DNA from: Caulobacter vibrioides
GTDB taxonomy: Bacteria; Pseudomonadota; Alphaproteobacteria; Caulobacterales; Caulobacteraceae
Assembly (NCBI GenBank): GCA_001449105.1
Contig: LNIY01000085.1
Location: 1 to 55,008 of the forward strand
Direction of reading: 5' to 3'
Length of the DNA stretch: 55,008 nt
Within the stretch, counting starts at the first letter, position 1. The number at the start of each line of letters is the position of its first letter. The notes below the pieces were generated by a model, which made no database searches, was not told the DNA's origin, and was given only the letters and a program-made list of their open reading frames with translations. Below are positions 27,783 through 35,778 of this stretch, one piece after another. The position numbers and the translations under genes are program-made.

Positions 27783-27921
27783 TACCGCCCAGCCAATGGC
27801 GCTACCTTGGAAACCAATGACGGATATCGCCCGGGGCGGGTAGAGAAACCGTTAAGGAAACCGTCGACTTCATCAATTTCGCCGGTTGCTCCACGGCGCT
27901 TTTCATTTGTCTTCCGATGTT

Positions 27922-28322
27922 GCTAAAGTGGCGCCGTGCGCAGAGCGACGTCGTCAGACGATGGCGCTTTGCGTGAGTGGTTCCCAAGTGTCGGACGCGT
28001 CCATAGCGCCCTCATGCCGGATCCGCCGGACTTTGGAGTTTGCGGGCGATGGTCGGCGCGGGGCGGATGTCTCGACGGCCAAAGCCCAAAAGGGCCCGCG
28101 TCGGGCCCTGGCCGTTCCCGGCGACGACGCGTCATCCGATCCGCGCCACTCGGCGCGTCAAAGGAAACAAACGAAACCCCATGGGCTGCGCCGCACCCGA
28201 TCGCCTCTGGCAACCGCCCTTCGAACTTCGCTCCGGCGAAGTCGCGGTCTGCGATGCGCGCGCCCTCCTTTCATATCGGCGCCCGGGCCTCGCGCCCGCC
28301 GCGCGCCGTGGAGATTCCCTGT
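27922..28322 (+). promoter_or_regulatory. Long structured 5' leader of rne with candidate promoter
   Basis: The 540 bp between amiC and rne hold no convincing gene. GCTAAAGT at 27922-27929 resembles the Caulobacter -10 element GCTANAWC, implying a leader of roughly 390 nt. The leader contains several inverted repeats, for example AGCGACGTCGTC against GACGATGGCGCT near 27951-27975 and AAGGGCCCGCG against CGGGCCCT near 28093-28113. RNase E of E. coli autoregulates through a similarly long leader; an equivalent role here is inferred. Confidence 0.4.
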
Positions 28323-31076
28323 ATGTCGAAGAAGATGTTGATCGACGCCGCCCACGCCGAAGAGACGCGTGTGGTGGTCGTGGACGGTTCGCGGGTTGAA
28401 GAATTCGATTTCGAAAGCCAGACCCGCAAACAACTTCGTGGAAATATCTATCTCGCCAAGGTGACCCGCGTTGAACCCAGCCTCCAGGCTGCGTTCATCG
28501 AGTACGGCGGCAACCGTCACGGTTTCCTCGCCTTCAACGAGATCCATCCGGACTACTACCAGATCCCGGTCGCCGACCGCGAAGCGCTGATGCGCGATGA
28601 TTCGCACGACGACGAGGACGACACCCCGATCTCGCGCCGCGCCACCGGCGGCGAGGACGAGGACGACAGCAACGACCACGCCATCGACGACGAAGAAGAC
28701 GACGTCGAAGAAGAACTGGCGCGCCGCAAGCGCCGCCTGATGCGCAAGTACAAGATCCAGGAAGTGATCCGCCGCCGGCAGATCATGCTGGTCCAGGTCG
28801 TCAAGGAAGAGCGCGGCAACAAGGGCGCGGCTCTCACCACCTACCTGTCGCTGGCCGGCCGCTACGGCGTCCTGATGCCCAACACCGCCCGCGGCGGCGG
28901 CATCAGCCGCAAGATCACCGCGGTGACCGACCGCAAGCGTCTCAAGAGCGTGGTGCAGAGCCTGGACGTGCCGCAGGGCATGGGCCTGATCGTCCGCACG
29001 GCCGGCGCCAAGCGCACCAAGGCCGAGGTCAAGCGCGACTACGAGTACCTGCTGCGTCTGTGGGAGAACATCCGCGACAACACGCTGCATTCGGTCGCGC
29101 CGGCGCTGATCTACGAGGAGGAAGACCTCGTAAAGCGCGCCATCCGCGACATGTACGACAAGGACCTGGACGGCATCTGGGTCGAGGGCGAGGCCGGCTA
29201 CCGCGAAGCGCGCGACTTCATGCGCATGCTGATGCCCAGCCAGGCCAAGAAGGTCTTCCCGTACCGCGAGGCCACGCCGCTGTTCGTCAAGAACCGCATC
29301 GAGGACCACCTGGCGCAGATCTACTCGCCGGTCGTTCCGCTGCGTTCGGGCGGCTACCTGGTGATCAACCAGACCGAGGCTCTCGTCGCCATCGACGTCA
29401 ACTCGGGCAAGGCCACGCGCGAGCGCAACATCGAGGCCACCGCCCTCAAGACCAACATCGAGGCGGCTGAAGAAGCCGCCCGCCAGCTGCGCCTGCGCGA
29501 CCTGGCCGGCCTGATCGTCATCGACTTCATCGACATGGATGAAGCCAAGAACAACCGCACGGTCGAGAAGGTCCTCAAGGACGCTCTCAAGGACGACCGC
29601 GCCCGCATCCAGATGGGCAAGATTTCGGGCTTCGGCCTGATGGAGATCAGCCGCCAGCGCCGCCGCACCGGCGTGCTGGAAGGCACCACCCATGTCTGCG
29701 AGCACTGCGAAGGCACCGGCCGCGTCCGCTCGGTCGAATCGAGCGCCCTGGCCGCCCTGCGCGGCGTCGAGGTCGAGGCCCTGAAGGGCAGCGGCGCCGT
29801 GACCCTGAAGGTCAGCCGCGCCGTCGGCATCTACATCCTCAACGAAAAGCGCGCCTATCTGCAGCGCCTGCAGCTGAACCACGGCGTGTTCGTCACCGTG
29901 CTGGTCGACGACGGCCTGCGCCAGGCCGAGCACGAGATCGAGCGCACCGAACTGGGCGACCGCATCGCGCCGCCGGCGATCGCCTACGAGCCCGATCCGG
30001 TGTTCGACGAGGTCTTCGACGACGAGGACGAAGACGAGGAAGACGAAATCGTCTCCGACGAAGGCGACGAGGACGAAGACGAGGACGAGTCGCCCCGCAA
30101 GGCCCGCTCGGACGACGATCGCGGCGGTCGCCGCAACAAGCGTCGCCGTCGTGGCCGCCGTGACGAGGAAACCTCGGACGAGGCCGTCGCCGACGAAGCC
30201 GAAGGCGCCGAGTTCGACGCTGAAGGCGACGCCGACGGCGACGACGAGGATTCGCGCCGCCGCCGCCGCCGCCGTGGCCGTCGCGGCGGTCGCCGCGGGG
30301 GTCGCGAGGACGGCGATCGCGCCGCCGACGTCTATGTCTGGAACCGCCCGCGCGTTCCGTTCGGCGACAACCCCTATGTCTGGCACGACCCCGAAGCCCT
30401 CGAAGCCCGTGGCGGCGAAGGCCGTCGCGATCGCGGCGAGCGCCCGGATCGCGCCGAGCGCCAAGATCGCGCCGAGCGTCAGGACCGCGCCGAGCGTCCC
30501 GAACGCCAGGAGCGCCCGGAGGCTGCTGAGCGTCCGGAGCGCCGCGAGCGTCGTCGCGGCGGTCGTGACCGCCAGCCGGCCGCCGAGACCCCGATCGCGC
30601 CGGTCGAGGTCGAGGACGTCGCTCCGCTGGTGCTCGAGCCGCCGGTGATCGAAGGTCCGCCCGCCGACGTCTGGGTCGAACTGCCGACGCCGGAAGAGGC
30701 CGCCCCGGCCAAGAAGCCGCGCCGCTCGCGCAGCCGCAGCCGCAAGGCCGCCGCCGAGACCGAGGTCGAAGCCGCTGAGGCCGAGACCGCCGAGGCGATC
30801 GAAGCCGCGGCCGAACCCGCGCAGGCCCTGGCCGAAGTGGTCGCCGAGACCGCTCCGATCGTCGCCGCGGACGTCGAGATCGCTCCGGAACCGGCCCCCG
30901 AGCCGGTCGCCGAAGCCGCTCCCGCGCCCGTCGAAGCGCCGGTGGAAACCCCGGTGGAAACCCCGGTGGAAACCGTCGTCGAAGCCGAGGCCGAGCCGGT
31001 CGCGGCCGAGCCCGATCCGAACGAGATCAGCGCCCCGCCGGCCCAGCCCAAGCGCGGCTGGTGGCGTCGCGGCTGA
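28323..31076 (+). CDS. rne: Ribonuclease E
   Basis: A 917-residue endoribonuclease and degradosome scaffold. The catalytic half has an S1 domain interrupted by an acidic insert of about 55 residues (about 90-145), a known feature of alphaproteobacterial RNase E, the DNase I-like domain with the metal Asp residues in VAIDVNSGKATRERN and LIVIDFIDMDEAKN, and the zinc-link CEHCEGTGR. The C-terminal half is disordered: an acidic Asp/Glu tract (about 560-640), Arg-rich patches and tandem RAERQD-type repeats for RNA binding, then an Ala/Glu/Pro tail. The final PKRGWWRRG matches the Caulobacter PNPase-binding peptide. ATG 28323 begins MSKKMLIDAAHAEETR, the normal RNase E start. Confidence 0.96.
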   Translation: MSKKMLIDAAHAEETRVVVVDGSRVEEFDFESQTRKQLRGNIYLAKVTRVEPSLQAAFIEYGGNRHGFLAFNEIHPDYYQIPVADREALMRDDSHDDEDDTPISRRATGGEDEDDSNDHAIDDEEDDVEEELARRKRRLMRKYKIQEVIRRRQIMLVQVVKEERGNKGAALTTYLSLAGRYGVLMPNTARGGGISRKITAVTDRKRLKSVVQSLDVPQGMGLIVRTAGAKRTKAEVKRDYEYLLRLWENIRDNTLHSVAPALIYEEEDLVKRAIRDMYDKDLDGIWVEGEAGYREARDFMRMLMPSQAKKVFPYREATPLFVKNRIEDHLAQIYSPVVPLRSGGYLVINQTEALVAIDVNSGKATRERNIEATALKTNIEAAEEAARQLRLRDLAGLIVIDFIDMDEAKNNRTVEKVLKDALKDDRARIQMGKISGFGLMEISRQRRRTGVLEGTTHVCEHCEGTGRVRSVESSALAALRGVEVEALKGSGAVTLKVSRAVGIYILNEKRAYLQRLQLNHGVFVTVLVDDGLRQAEHEIERTELGDRIAPPAIAYEPDPVFDEVFDDEDEDEEDEIVSDEGDEDEDEDESPRKARSDDDRGGRRNKRRRRGRRDEETSDEAVADEAEGAEFDAEGDADGDDEDSRRRRRRRGRRGGRRGGREDGDRAADVYVWNRPRVPFGDNPYVWHDPEALEARGGEGRRDRGERPDRAERQDRAERQDRAERPERQERPEAAERPERRERRRGGRDRQPAAETPIAPVEVEDVAPLVLEPPVIEGPPADVWVELPTPEEAAPAKKPRRSRSRSRKAAAETEVEAAEAETAEAIEAAAEPAQALAEVVAETAPIVAADVEIAPEPAPEPVAEAAPAPVEAPVETPVETPVETVVEAEAEPVAAEPDPNEISAPPAQPKRGWWRRG

Positions 31077-31090
31077 TCAGACCGCAAAGG

Positions 31091-31120
31091 ACCGCGGCGG
31101 CGCCATGGCGTCGCCGCGGT
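31091..31120 (+). terminator. Terminator-like stem after rne
   Basis: ACCGCGGCGGCGC (31091-31103) pairs with GCGTCGCCGCGGT (31108-31120) with one G-T pair and a CATG-containing loop. There is no real T-run (GTTCG), so it may be a processing or 3'-protecting stem. Confidence 0.45.
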
Positions 31121-31227
31121 TCGCGCCTATATCCCCTCCTAGACAAGCCTCGCCCTTGCGATTTCCAGCCGTGCTTCCCGCGCGCTAGACTGCCGGACGG
31201 CGCGGGGGCGCGACCAGGAGACCATCG

Positions 31228-32634
31228 ATGACGTCCCGCAAGAGGACCGTCGGCAAGACGTTCGGCGCCGGCCTCTCCGCCCTCGCCCTGCTGGCCTCCG
31301 TGGCGGCCCCGATCGCGGCCCACGCCCAGGGCCTGTCGCTGATCCGCGACACCGAGATCGAAGAGATCCTGCACCGCGATTCCGACCCGATCTACGCGGC
31401 GGCGGGCCTGGATCCCAAGACCGTGCGCATCCTGCTGGTCGGCGACAAGGAACTGAACGCCTTCGCCACCCAGGGCCTGATGATGGGCCTGAACACCGGC
31501 CTGATCCTGCAGACCGAGACCCCCAATCAGCTCAAGGGCGTCATCGCCCACGAAACCGGCCACCTCGCCGGCGCCCACCCGCTGCGCTCCGACGAAATGA
31601 TGAAGGCCGGCCTCAAGCCGATGATCCTGACCATGGGCCTGGGGGTCCTGGCCGCCCTGGCCGGCGCGCCCGACGCCGGCGCGGTGCTGCTGGGCAACGC
31701 CAGCTATTTCGGCACCCTGGGCGCGCTGGGCTACAGCCGCGAGCAGGAATCCCGCGCCGACCAGGCCGGCGCCAACTTCCTGGAAGCCACCGGCCAGTCG
31801 GGCCGCGGCCTCGTCGAGTTCTTCGACAACTTCCGCTACCAGGAGGTCTTCGACCAGTCGCGGCGCTTCGCCTATTTCCGCAGTCACCCGCTGTCGTCCG
31901 ACCGCATCGAGGCCCTGCGGGCCAAGGTCGAGCGCCTGCCGCACTACGACGCCGTCGACAGCCCCGACGAGCTGGCCGAGCACGAGATCATGAAGGCCAA
32001 GCTGGAGGGGTTCATCAATCCCCAGACGGCCCTGATCAAATACCGCGAGACCGACCGCAGCTTCCCGGCCCGCTACGCCCGCTCGATCGCCTACTACCAG
32101 ATGAAGGAGCCCGACCGGGCCCTGAAGATCCTCGACGACCTGATCGCCGAGAACGACAGGAACCCCTACCTCTGGGAGCTCAAGGGCCAGATCCTGTTCG
32201 AGTTCAACCGCGTGGCCCAGGCCGAGGAGCCCCAGCGCCGCTCGGTGGCGCTCAAGCCCGACGCGGCCCTGCTGCGCATCAATCTGGGCCAGACCCTGAT
32301 CGGCCTCGACGATCCCAAGAAGATCGAGGAAGGCGTCGGCGAGCTGAAGCGCGCCCTGATCAACGAAAGCGACAACGCCGTCGCCTGGCGCCTGCTGGCC
32401 CAGGCCTACGACAAGCAGGGCAAGGACGGCGAGGCGCGTCTGGCCACCGCCGAGCAGTACTTCAACCTGGGCGCCGTCCAGGAAGCGCGGGTGTTCGCCA
32501 TGCGCGCCCGCGAGCTCCTGAAGAAGGACACGCCCGACTGGCGGCGCGCCACCGACATCGTCCTGGCCTCCCGCCCCAGCGACCAGGACCTCAAGGCCCT
32601 GGCCAAGGAAGGCCTTACGGGCCACCGTCACTGA
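31228..32634 (+). CDS. Periplasmic M48 metalloprotease with TPR repeats (BepA-like)
   Basis: A 468-residue exported protease. The signal peptide runs to about residue 33 (LLASVAAPIAAHAQG, cleavage after AHA). The zinc motif HETGH is at 108-112 and the third ligand Glu is in SREQESRADQAG. The C-terminal half (about 270-460) is a set of TPR helices (RYARSIAYYQMKEPDRALKI and similar). This is the BepA/YfgC layout, a quality-control protease for outer-membrane protein assembly; that role is by homology. AGGAG lies 7 nt before the ATG. It is followed after 26 nt by a DsbA-like gene. Confidence 0.88.
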   Translation: MTSRKRTVGKTFGAGLSALALLASVAAPIAAHAQGLSLIRDTEIEEILHRDSDPIYAAAGLDPKTVRILLVGDKELNAFATQGLMMGLNTGLILQTETPNQLKGVIAHETGHLAGAHPLRSDEMMKAGLKPMILTMGLGVLAALAGAPDAGAVLLGNASYFGTLGALGYSREQESRADQAGANFLEATGQSGRGLVEFFDNFRYQEVFDQSRRFAYFRSHPLSSDRIEALRAKVERLPHYDAVDSPDELAEHEIMKAKLEGFINPQTALIKYRETDRSFPARYARSIAYYQMKEPDRALKILDDLIAENDRNPYLWELKGQILFEFNRVAQAEEPQRRSVALKPDAALLRINLGQTLIGLDDPKKIEEGVGELKRALINESDNAVAWRLLAQAYDKQGKDGEARLATAEQYFNLGAVQEARVFAMRARELLKKDTPDWRRATDIVLASRPSDQDLKALAKEGLTGHRH

Positions 32635-32660
32635 TTCCGAAGTCCTGACCCGAGATCCGA

Positions 32661-33398
32661 ATGCCTCTTCGCCGCTCCCTCGCCCTGGCCGCCGCCGCTC
32701 TCGTCCTGACGACCGGCATGGCCGCCTGCAGCCAGCCCAAAAGCGACGAGGCGTTCGGAAAGAAGGTGCGCGCCTACCTGCTTGAGAACCCCGAGGTCCT
32801 GCTCGAGGTCAGCGCCAAGCTGCAGGAAAAGCAGTTGGCCGAGGCCGCCTCCAAGTCGCAGGGGGCGATCGCCAAGCACCGCCAGGCCATCGAGCGCGAC
32901 CCGCGCGACTTCGTGGCCAATCCCAACGGCGCGATCACCGTCACCGAGTTCTTCGATTACAAGTGCGGCTACTGCAAGCTGGCCGCGCCCCAGATCGTCG
33001 AGATCATCGAGAAGAACCCCGACGTGCGGTTCGTCTTCAAGGAGTTCGTGATCTTCGGCCGCGATTCCGAGCTGGCCGCCCGCATGGCCATCGGCGCCCA
33101 GGGCCAGGGCAAGACCCTGCCGGTCTACAAGGGCATGATGGCCGAGAAGAGCCTGGACGAGGCCGCCATCGCCCGCATCGCCAAGGCCGCCGGCGTCGAC
33201 GTCGAGAAGGCCCGCGCGGCCGGCGCCGCCGAGAACGTCACCCAGCAGCTCAAGGACGTCCAGGGCCTGGCCCAGGCGCTGCACATCGAAGGCACCCCGG
33301 CCTTCATCGTCGGCGACAAGATGATCCCCGGCGCCGACATGCAGGCCCTGAAGCTGGCCATCGAGGAAGCCCGGATCGAGGCCAAGAAGAAGGGCTGA
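32661..33398 (+). CDS. DsbA/Com1-family thiol-disulfide oxidoreductase, predicted lipoprotein
   Basis: A 245-residue secreted thioredoxin-fold protein. The N-terminus is a lipoprotein signal with lipobox-like MAAC (Cys23), so it is probably membrane-tethered in the periplasm. The active site is CGYC in FFDYKCGYCKLA and the cis-Pro loop is IEGTPAFIVG. An N-terminal helical region (about 30-85) before the thioredoxin fold matches the Com1/ScsB-partner type with a dimerisation segment. It likely introduces or isomerises disulfides in exported proteins, and its pairing with the M48 protease suggests a joint envelope-quality role. Confidence 0.85.
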   Translation: MPLRRSLALAAAALVLTTGMAACSQPKSDEAFGKKVRAYLLENPEVLLEVSAKLQEKQLAEAASKSQGAIAKHRQAIERDPRDFVANPNGAITVTEFFDYKCGYCKLAAPQIVEIIEKNPDVRFVFKEFVIFGRDSELAARMAIGAQGQGKTLPVYKGMMAEKSLDEAAIARIAKAAGVDVEKARAAGAAENVTQQLKDVQGLAQALHIEGTPAFIVGDKMIPGADMQALKLAIEEARIEAKKKG

Positions 33399-33518
33399 CC
33401 TGGAAGCCGCGGGGGCGGCAAGGATCGCCCGGCGGTTGAAACGGCGCGGCAAGCTTTGCCGCACCCTGCCCCGACGCTCCGCGACACGACGTCGCAACAT
33501 GTTGATATCTTTGGTAAC

Positions 33519-33581
33519 CGCCGTGCGAGCCCCGCTTGCACGGCGTTTGCTTTGCAGCTCCCGCCTGATCAGCGGCGGGAG
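33519..33581 (+). promoter_or_regulatory. Two leader hairpins, the second covering the Shine-Dalgarno of the next gene
   Basis: CGCCGTGC (33519-33526) pairs with GCACGGCG (33538-33545). CTCCCGCC (33558-33565) pairs with GGCGGGAG (33574-33581). The second right arm contains GGGAG, the only plausible ribosome-binding sequence, 5 nt before ATG 33587. In the folded form the site would be masked. Confidence 0.55.
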
Positions 33582-33586
33582 TTCAC

Positions 33587-33916
33587 ATGCTTATCTCCGG
33601 TTCCAATCCCTGGGCGAACCTGTCGGCGAACGCGGCCGGCCGGGTCGACAGCGCCACGAGCCAGTTCGCCCCCGCCTCAAACGGCGTCGGCGGCCCCTCG
33701 GCCCGCCAGGAGCTCTACGACTACGCCGCCAAGTCGCCCGCCGAGAAGATGCGCGCGGCCATCCTCGGCAAGCTCGGCATGACCGAGGAAGAGGTCGCGG
33801 CGATGGACCCCAAGGAACGCGAAAAGCTGGAAGACAAGATCAAGCAGATGATCAAGGACGAGGTCACCCAGCAGGCCGAGGAGAAGAAGGGCGTGCTGGT
33901 CGACTTCAAGGCCTGA
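33587..33916 (+). CDS. Conserved small protein of unknown function
   Basis: A 109-residue soluble protein. The first 45 residues are low-complexity, rich in Ser, Ala and Gly, and probably unstructured. Residues about 48-100 form a charged helical region (SPAEKMRAAILGKLGMTEEE followed by MDPKEREKLEDKIKQMIKDE) reminiscent of a short motif seen at the C-terminus of assorted proteobacterial proteins. I do not recognise a function. Codon use is like its neighbours, which supports it being real, and its start is tied to a hairpin-embedded Shine-Dalgarno. A monocistronic unit followed by repeats. Confidence 0.75.
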   Translation: MLISGSNPWANLSANAAGRVDSATSQFAPASNGVGGPSARQELYDYAAKSPAEKMRAAILGKLGMTEEEVAAMDPKEREKLEDKIKQMIKDEVTQQAEEKKGVLVDFKA

Positions 33917-33925
33917 CGCCAGAAA

Positions 33926-33975
33926 ATCCTCCCCCTCTGGGGGAGGTGTCCGCGAAGCGGACGGAGGGGGGGCCG
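33926..33975. repeat. GC-rich hairpin repeat (family B), short copy
   Basis: CCTCCCCCTCTGGGGGAGG followed by GTCCGC...GCGGAC and GGAGGGGG. Here the middle stem has changed from GGCCC/GGGCC to GTCCGC/GCGGAC on both arms. Begins 10 nt after the stop of the small unknown gene. Confidence 0.8.
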
Positions 33976-34020
33976 TTTTCAGCTAGTGCCGAGACGGCCG
34001 ATTTCCCCCAGACAATTCCA

Positions 34021-34167
34021 TCGTCATCCCGGCCGCAGCGAAGCGAAGAGCCGGGACCCAGGGGCTGCCGCAGCGCGCCCGCAACCGCTTGGGCGATGAA
34101 CCCGACCACTGCGCCCAGTCTCCTGGGTCCCGGATAACGGCTTCGCCGTTTCCGGGATGACGAGGTG
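34021..34167. repeat. Dispersed long palindromic repeat (family C), copy 3
   Basis: Starts TCGTCATCCCGG and ends CCGGGATGACGAGG, about 147 bp, with inner GGGACCCAGGGG and CTGGGTCCC arms. Ends 5 nt before the thiG stop codon, so it forms the 3' boundary of thiG. Confidence 0.85.
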
Positions 34168-34171
34168 GTTT

Positions 34172-34987
34172 CTAGATCAGCCCCGCCAGCGGCGAGCTCG
34201 GATCGGCGTACAGCCGCTTCTGCATGCGCCCAGCCAGGTACGCCTCGCGGCCGGCGATCACCGCGTGCTTCATGGCCTTGGCCATGCGGATCGGGTCCTT
34301 GGCCTCGGCGATGGCGGTGTTCATCAGGATGGCGTCGCAGCCCAGCTCCATGCCGATGGCCGCGTCCGAGGCCGTGCCGACGCCGGCGTCGACCAGCACG
34401 GGAACCTTGGCGTTCTCGACGATGATCCGCAGGTTGACGCGGTTCTGGATGCCCAGGCCCGAGCCGATCGGCGCGCCCAGCGGCATGATCGCCACCGCGC
34501 CGGCTTCTTCCAGCTTCCTGGCGTAGACCGGATCGTCCGAGCAGTAGACCATCACCTGGAAGCCGTCGGAAACCAGCAGCTTCAGCGAGCGCAGGGTCTC
34601 TTCCATGTCCGGGAACAGGGTCTTGGGATCCGACAGCACTTCCAGCTTCACCAGGTCCCAGCCGCCGGCCTCGCGGGCCAGGCGCAGGGTGCGCACGGCG
34701 TCCTCGCCGGTGAAGCAGCCCGCGGTGTTGGGCAGATAGGTGAACTCGGTCGGCTTGATGTAGTCGACCAGCAGCGGCTGGCTCGGATCGGTCAGGTTCA
34801 CGCGGCGCACGGCCACGGTGACGATCTCGGCCCCGGCCGCGCGGGCGGCGGCGGCGTTGGTCGCATAATCCTTGTACTTGCCCGTGCCCACGATCAGGCG
34901 CGAACGGAAGGTGCGACCGGCGACGGTCCAGGTTTCGTCGGCGGGGTCGGCCGGCGCGGCGGATTCGGGGGAAACGTGCGCGTTCAT
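34172..34987 (-). CDS. thiG: Thiazole synthase ThiG
   Basis: A 271-residue TIM-barrel enzyme that forms the thiazole phosphate of thiamine from deoxyxylulose phosphate, a dehydroglycine imine and ThiS thiocarboxylate. The Schiff-base Lys lies in WDLVKLEV, and the phosphate-binding loops are APIGSGLG and [13 protein letters not shown] 19-residue Ala/Pro-rich N-terminal extension precedes the core. ThiS, ThiO and ThiE are not encoded in this window, and no convincing TPP riboswitch is seen in its 5' region, so this gene is isolated from its pathway. It is the only gene in its transcription unit. Confidence 0.93.
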   Translation of the reverse strand: MNAHVSPESAAPADPADETWTVAGRTFRSRLIVGTGKYKDYATNAAAARAAGAEIVTVAVRRVNLTDPSQPLLVDYIKPTEFTYLPNTAGCFTGEDAVRTLRLAREAGGWDLVKLEVLSDPKTLFPDMEETLRSLKLLVSDGFQVMVYCSDDPVYARKLEEAGAVAIMPLGAPIGSGLGIQNRVNLRIIVENAKVPVLVDAGVGTASDAAIGMELGCDAILMNTAIAEAKDPIRMAKAMKHAVIAGREAYLAGRMQKRLYADPSSPLAGLI

Positions 34988-35698
34988 GCCGCCGGTTTAC
35001 GCCTGGGCAGCCTGGGTTTCAAATCCGTAGAGGCGCGGAAGGCTGGGAAGGGTTGGGATGGGGGTGACGCAGCCGTTCAGCCCGCAAGGCCGCATCGAGA
35101 CCGACCGCCGCAGCCACCCCCAACCCCGGCCCTTCCCCCATCGAGGGGGAAGGGAGAACATATTCGGACGGGGACAGAGCAGCGTGGATCCCCGGCGTTC
35201 AGCGAAAAGTCCTGAACCCGATCAACCCCTTGCAACTTTCTCAGCCTCCCCGATCAGACGCGCTGAATCCCGCCGCATAATCATCGGGTCCCGTCGCAGG
35301 GAGAGGGCGCAAGGATCCGGCCCGAAGCGGCGACGTGGATGCGATCGAGCGGGGCTGAAGGAGCGGCGTGAGCCGGGCCTGAAGGCTTGAATGAGGATGG
35401 GGGACGTAAACCCATCCATCGGGAGCTTGCCTGATTAGGCTCCCGCCCGCCCAAGGGTCCGCGCCTAGCATGCACGCCTGGCCGCCAAGAAACGGGGCGC
35501 ACTGCATGGGGAAGGGGTCAAAGGCGGAAGAGGCCTGCGCGCCCCGGCCTGAGGAATAACGATCGCGCGGGGCGTTCTGCTTCGTCGAAACGGTACTTAG
35601 AACTCACACATCCGGGCGAGGCCCGGACGCCCCGCGCCCTCTCCATCAACTTCGCAGCGCAAGCGCGAGGCGGATAAGCCGTGTCCGCCTGCGGCGGC
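34988..35698. other. Gene-poor region with strong inverted repeats; no supported protein gene
   Basis: About 710 bp without a protein gene I can support. It has several perfect inverted repeats: CCCTTCCCCC (35130-35139) with GGGGGAAGGG (35145-35154); GTTCAG (35197-35202) with CTGAAC (35212-35217); GGATGGG (35395-35401) with CCCATCC (35411-35417); CGGGAGC (35420-35426) with GCTCCCG (35439-35445). The stretch 35565-35637 is listed separately. Short open frames here have atypical codon use. It may hold one or more non-coding RNAs. Confidence 0.5.
35565..35637. ncRNA. Candidate structured RNA with three-way junction
   Basis: A closing stem GCGCGGGGCG (35565-35574) with CGCCCCGCGC (35628-35637) encloses two arms: TTCT...AGAA (35575-35578 with 35599-35602) holding a TTCG/CGAA inner stem, and TCCGGGC-GAG-GCCCGGA (35611-35627), which abuts the closing stem. 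The strand is undetermined. It matches no RNA family I recognise (not tRNA, 6S, SRP, RNase P or tmRNA by landmark sequences). Confidence 0.35.
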
Positions 35699-35778
35699 CC
35701 CCTCAGTCGCTCTGCGACAGCTCCCCCAGAGGGGGAGGTGGCCCGGAGGGCCGGAGGGGGTCTCGCCGAACGGCGAGC
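35699..35778. repeat. GC-rich hairpin repeat (family B), complete copy
   Basis: Same layout as 16562-16674: CAGTCGCTCTGCGACAG stem, CAGCTCCCCCAGAGGGGGAG core, GGCCC...GGGCC, GGAGGGGG. A short CTCGCCG/CGGCGAG stem at its end touches the stop of the M20 peptidase gene. Confidence 0.8.

Noticed and set aside
27936..28322. N-terminal extension of RNase E from an upstream in-frame start
   Set aside because: The extension is low in third-position G/C and unlike any RNase E; MSKKMLIDA is the standard start, and the region is better explained as an mRNA leader.
33519..33581. Rho-independent terminator of the DsbA-like gene
   Set aside because: The stems have no T-run and the second stem is placed exactly over a ribosome-binding site.
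35180..35300. TPP riboswitch upstream of thiG (minus strand has GGCTGAGA and TGATCGGGTT)
   Set aside because: The CTGAGA box is present, but the long conserved downstream block (ACCCTTTGAACCTGATC with TAAT and GCGTAGGGA) is not, and the element would sit over 200 nt from thiG.
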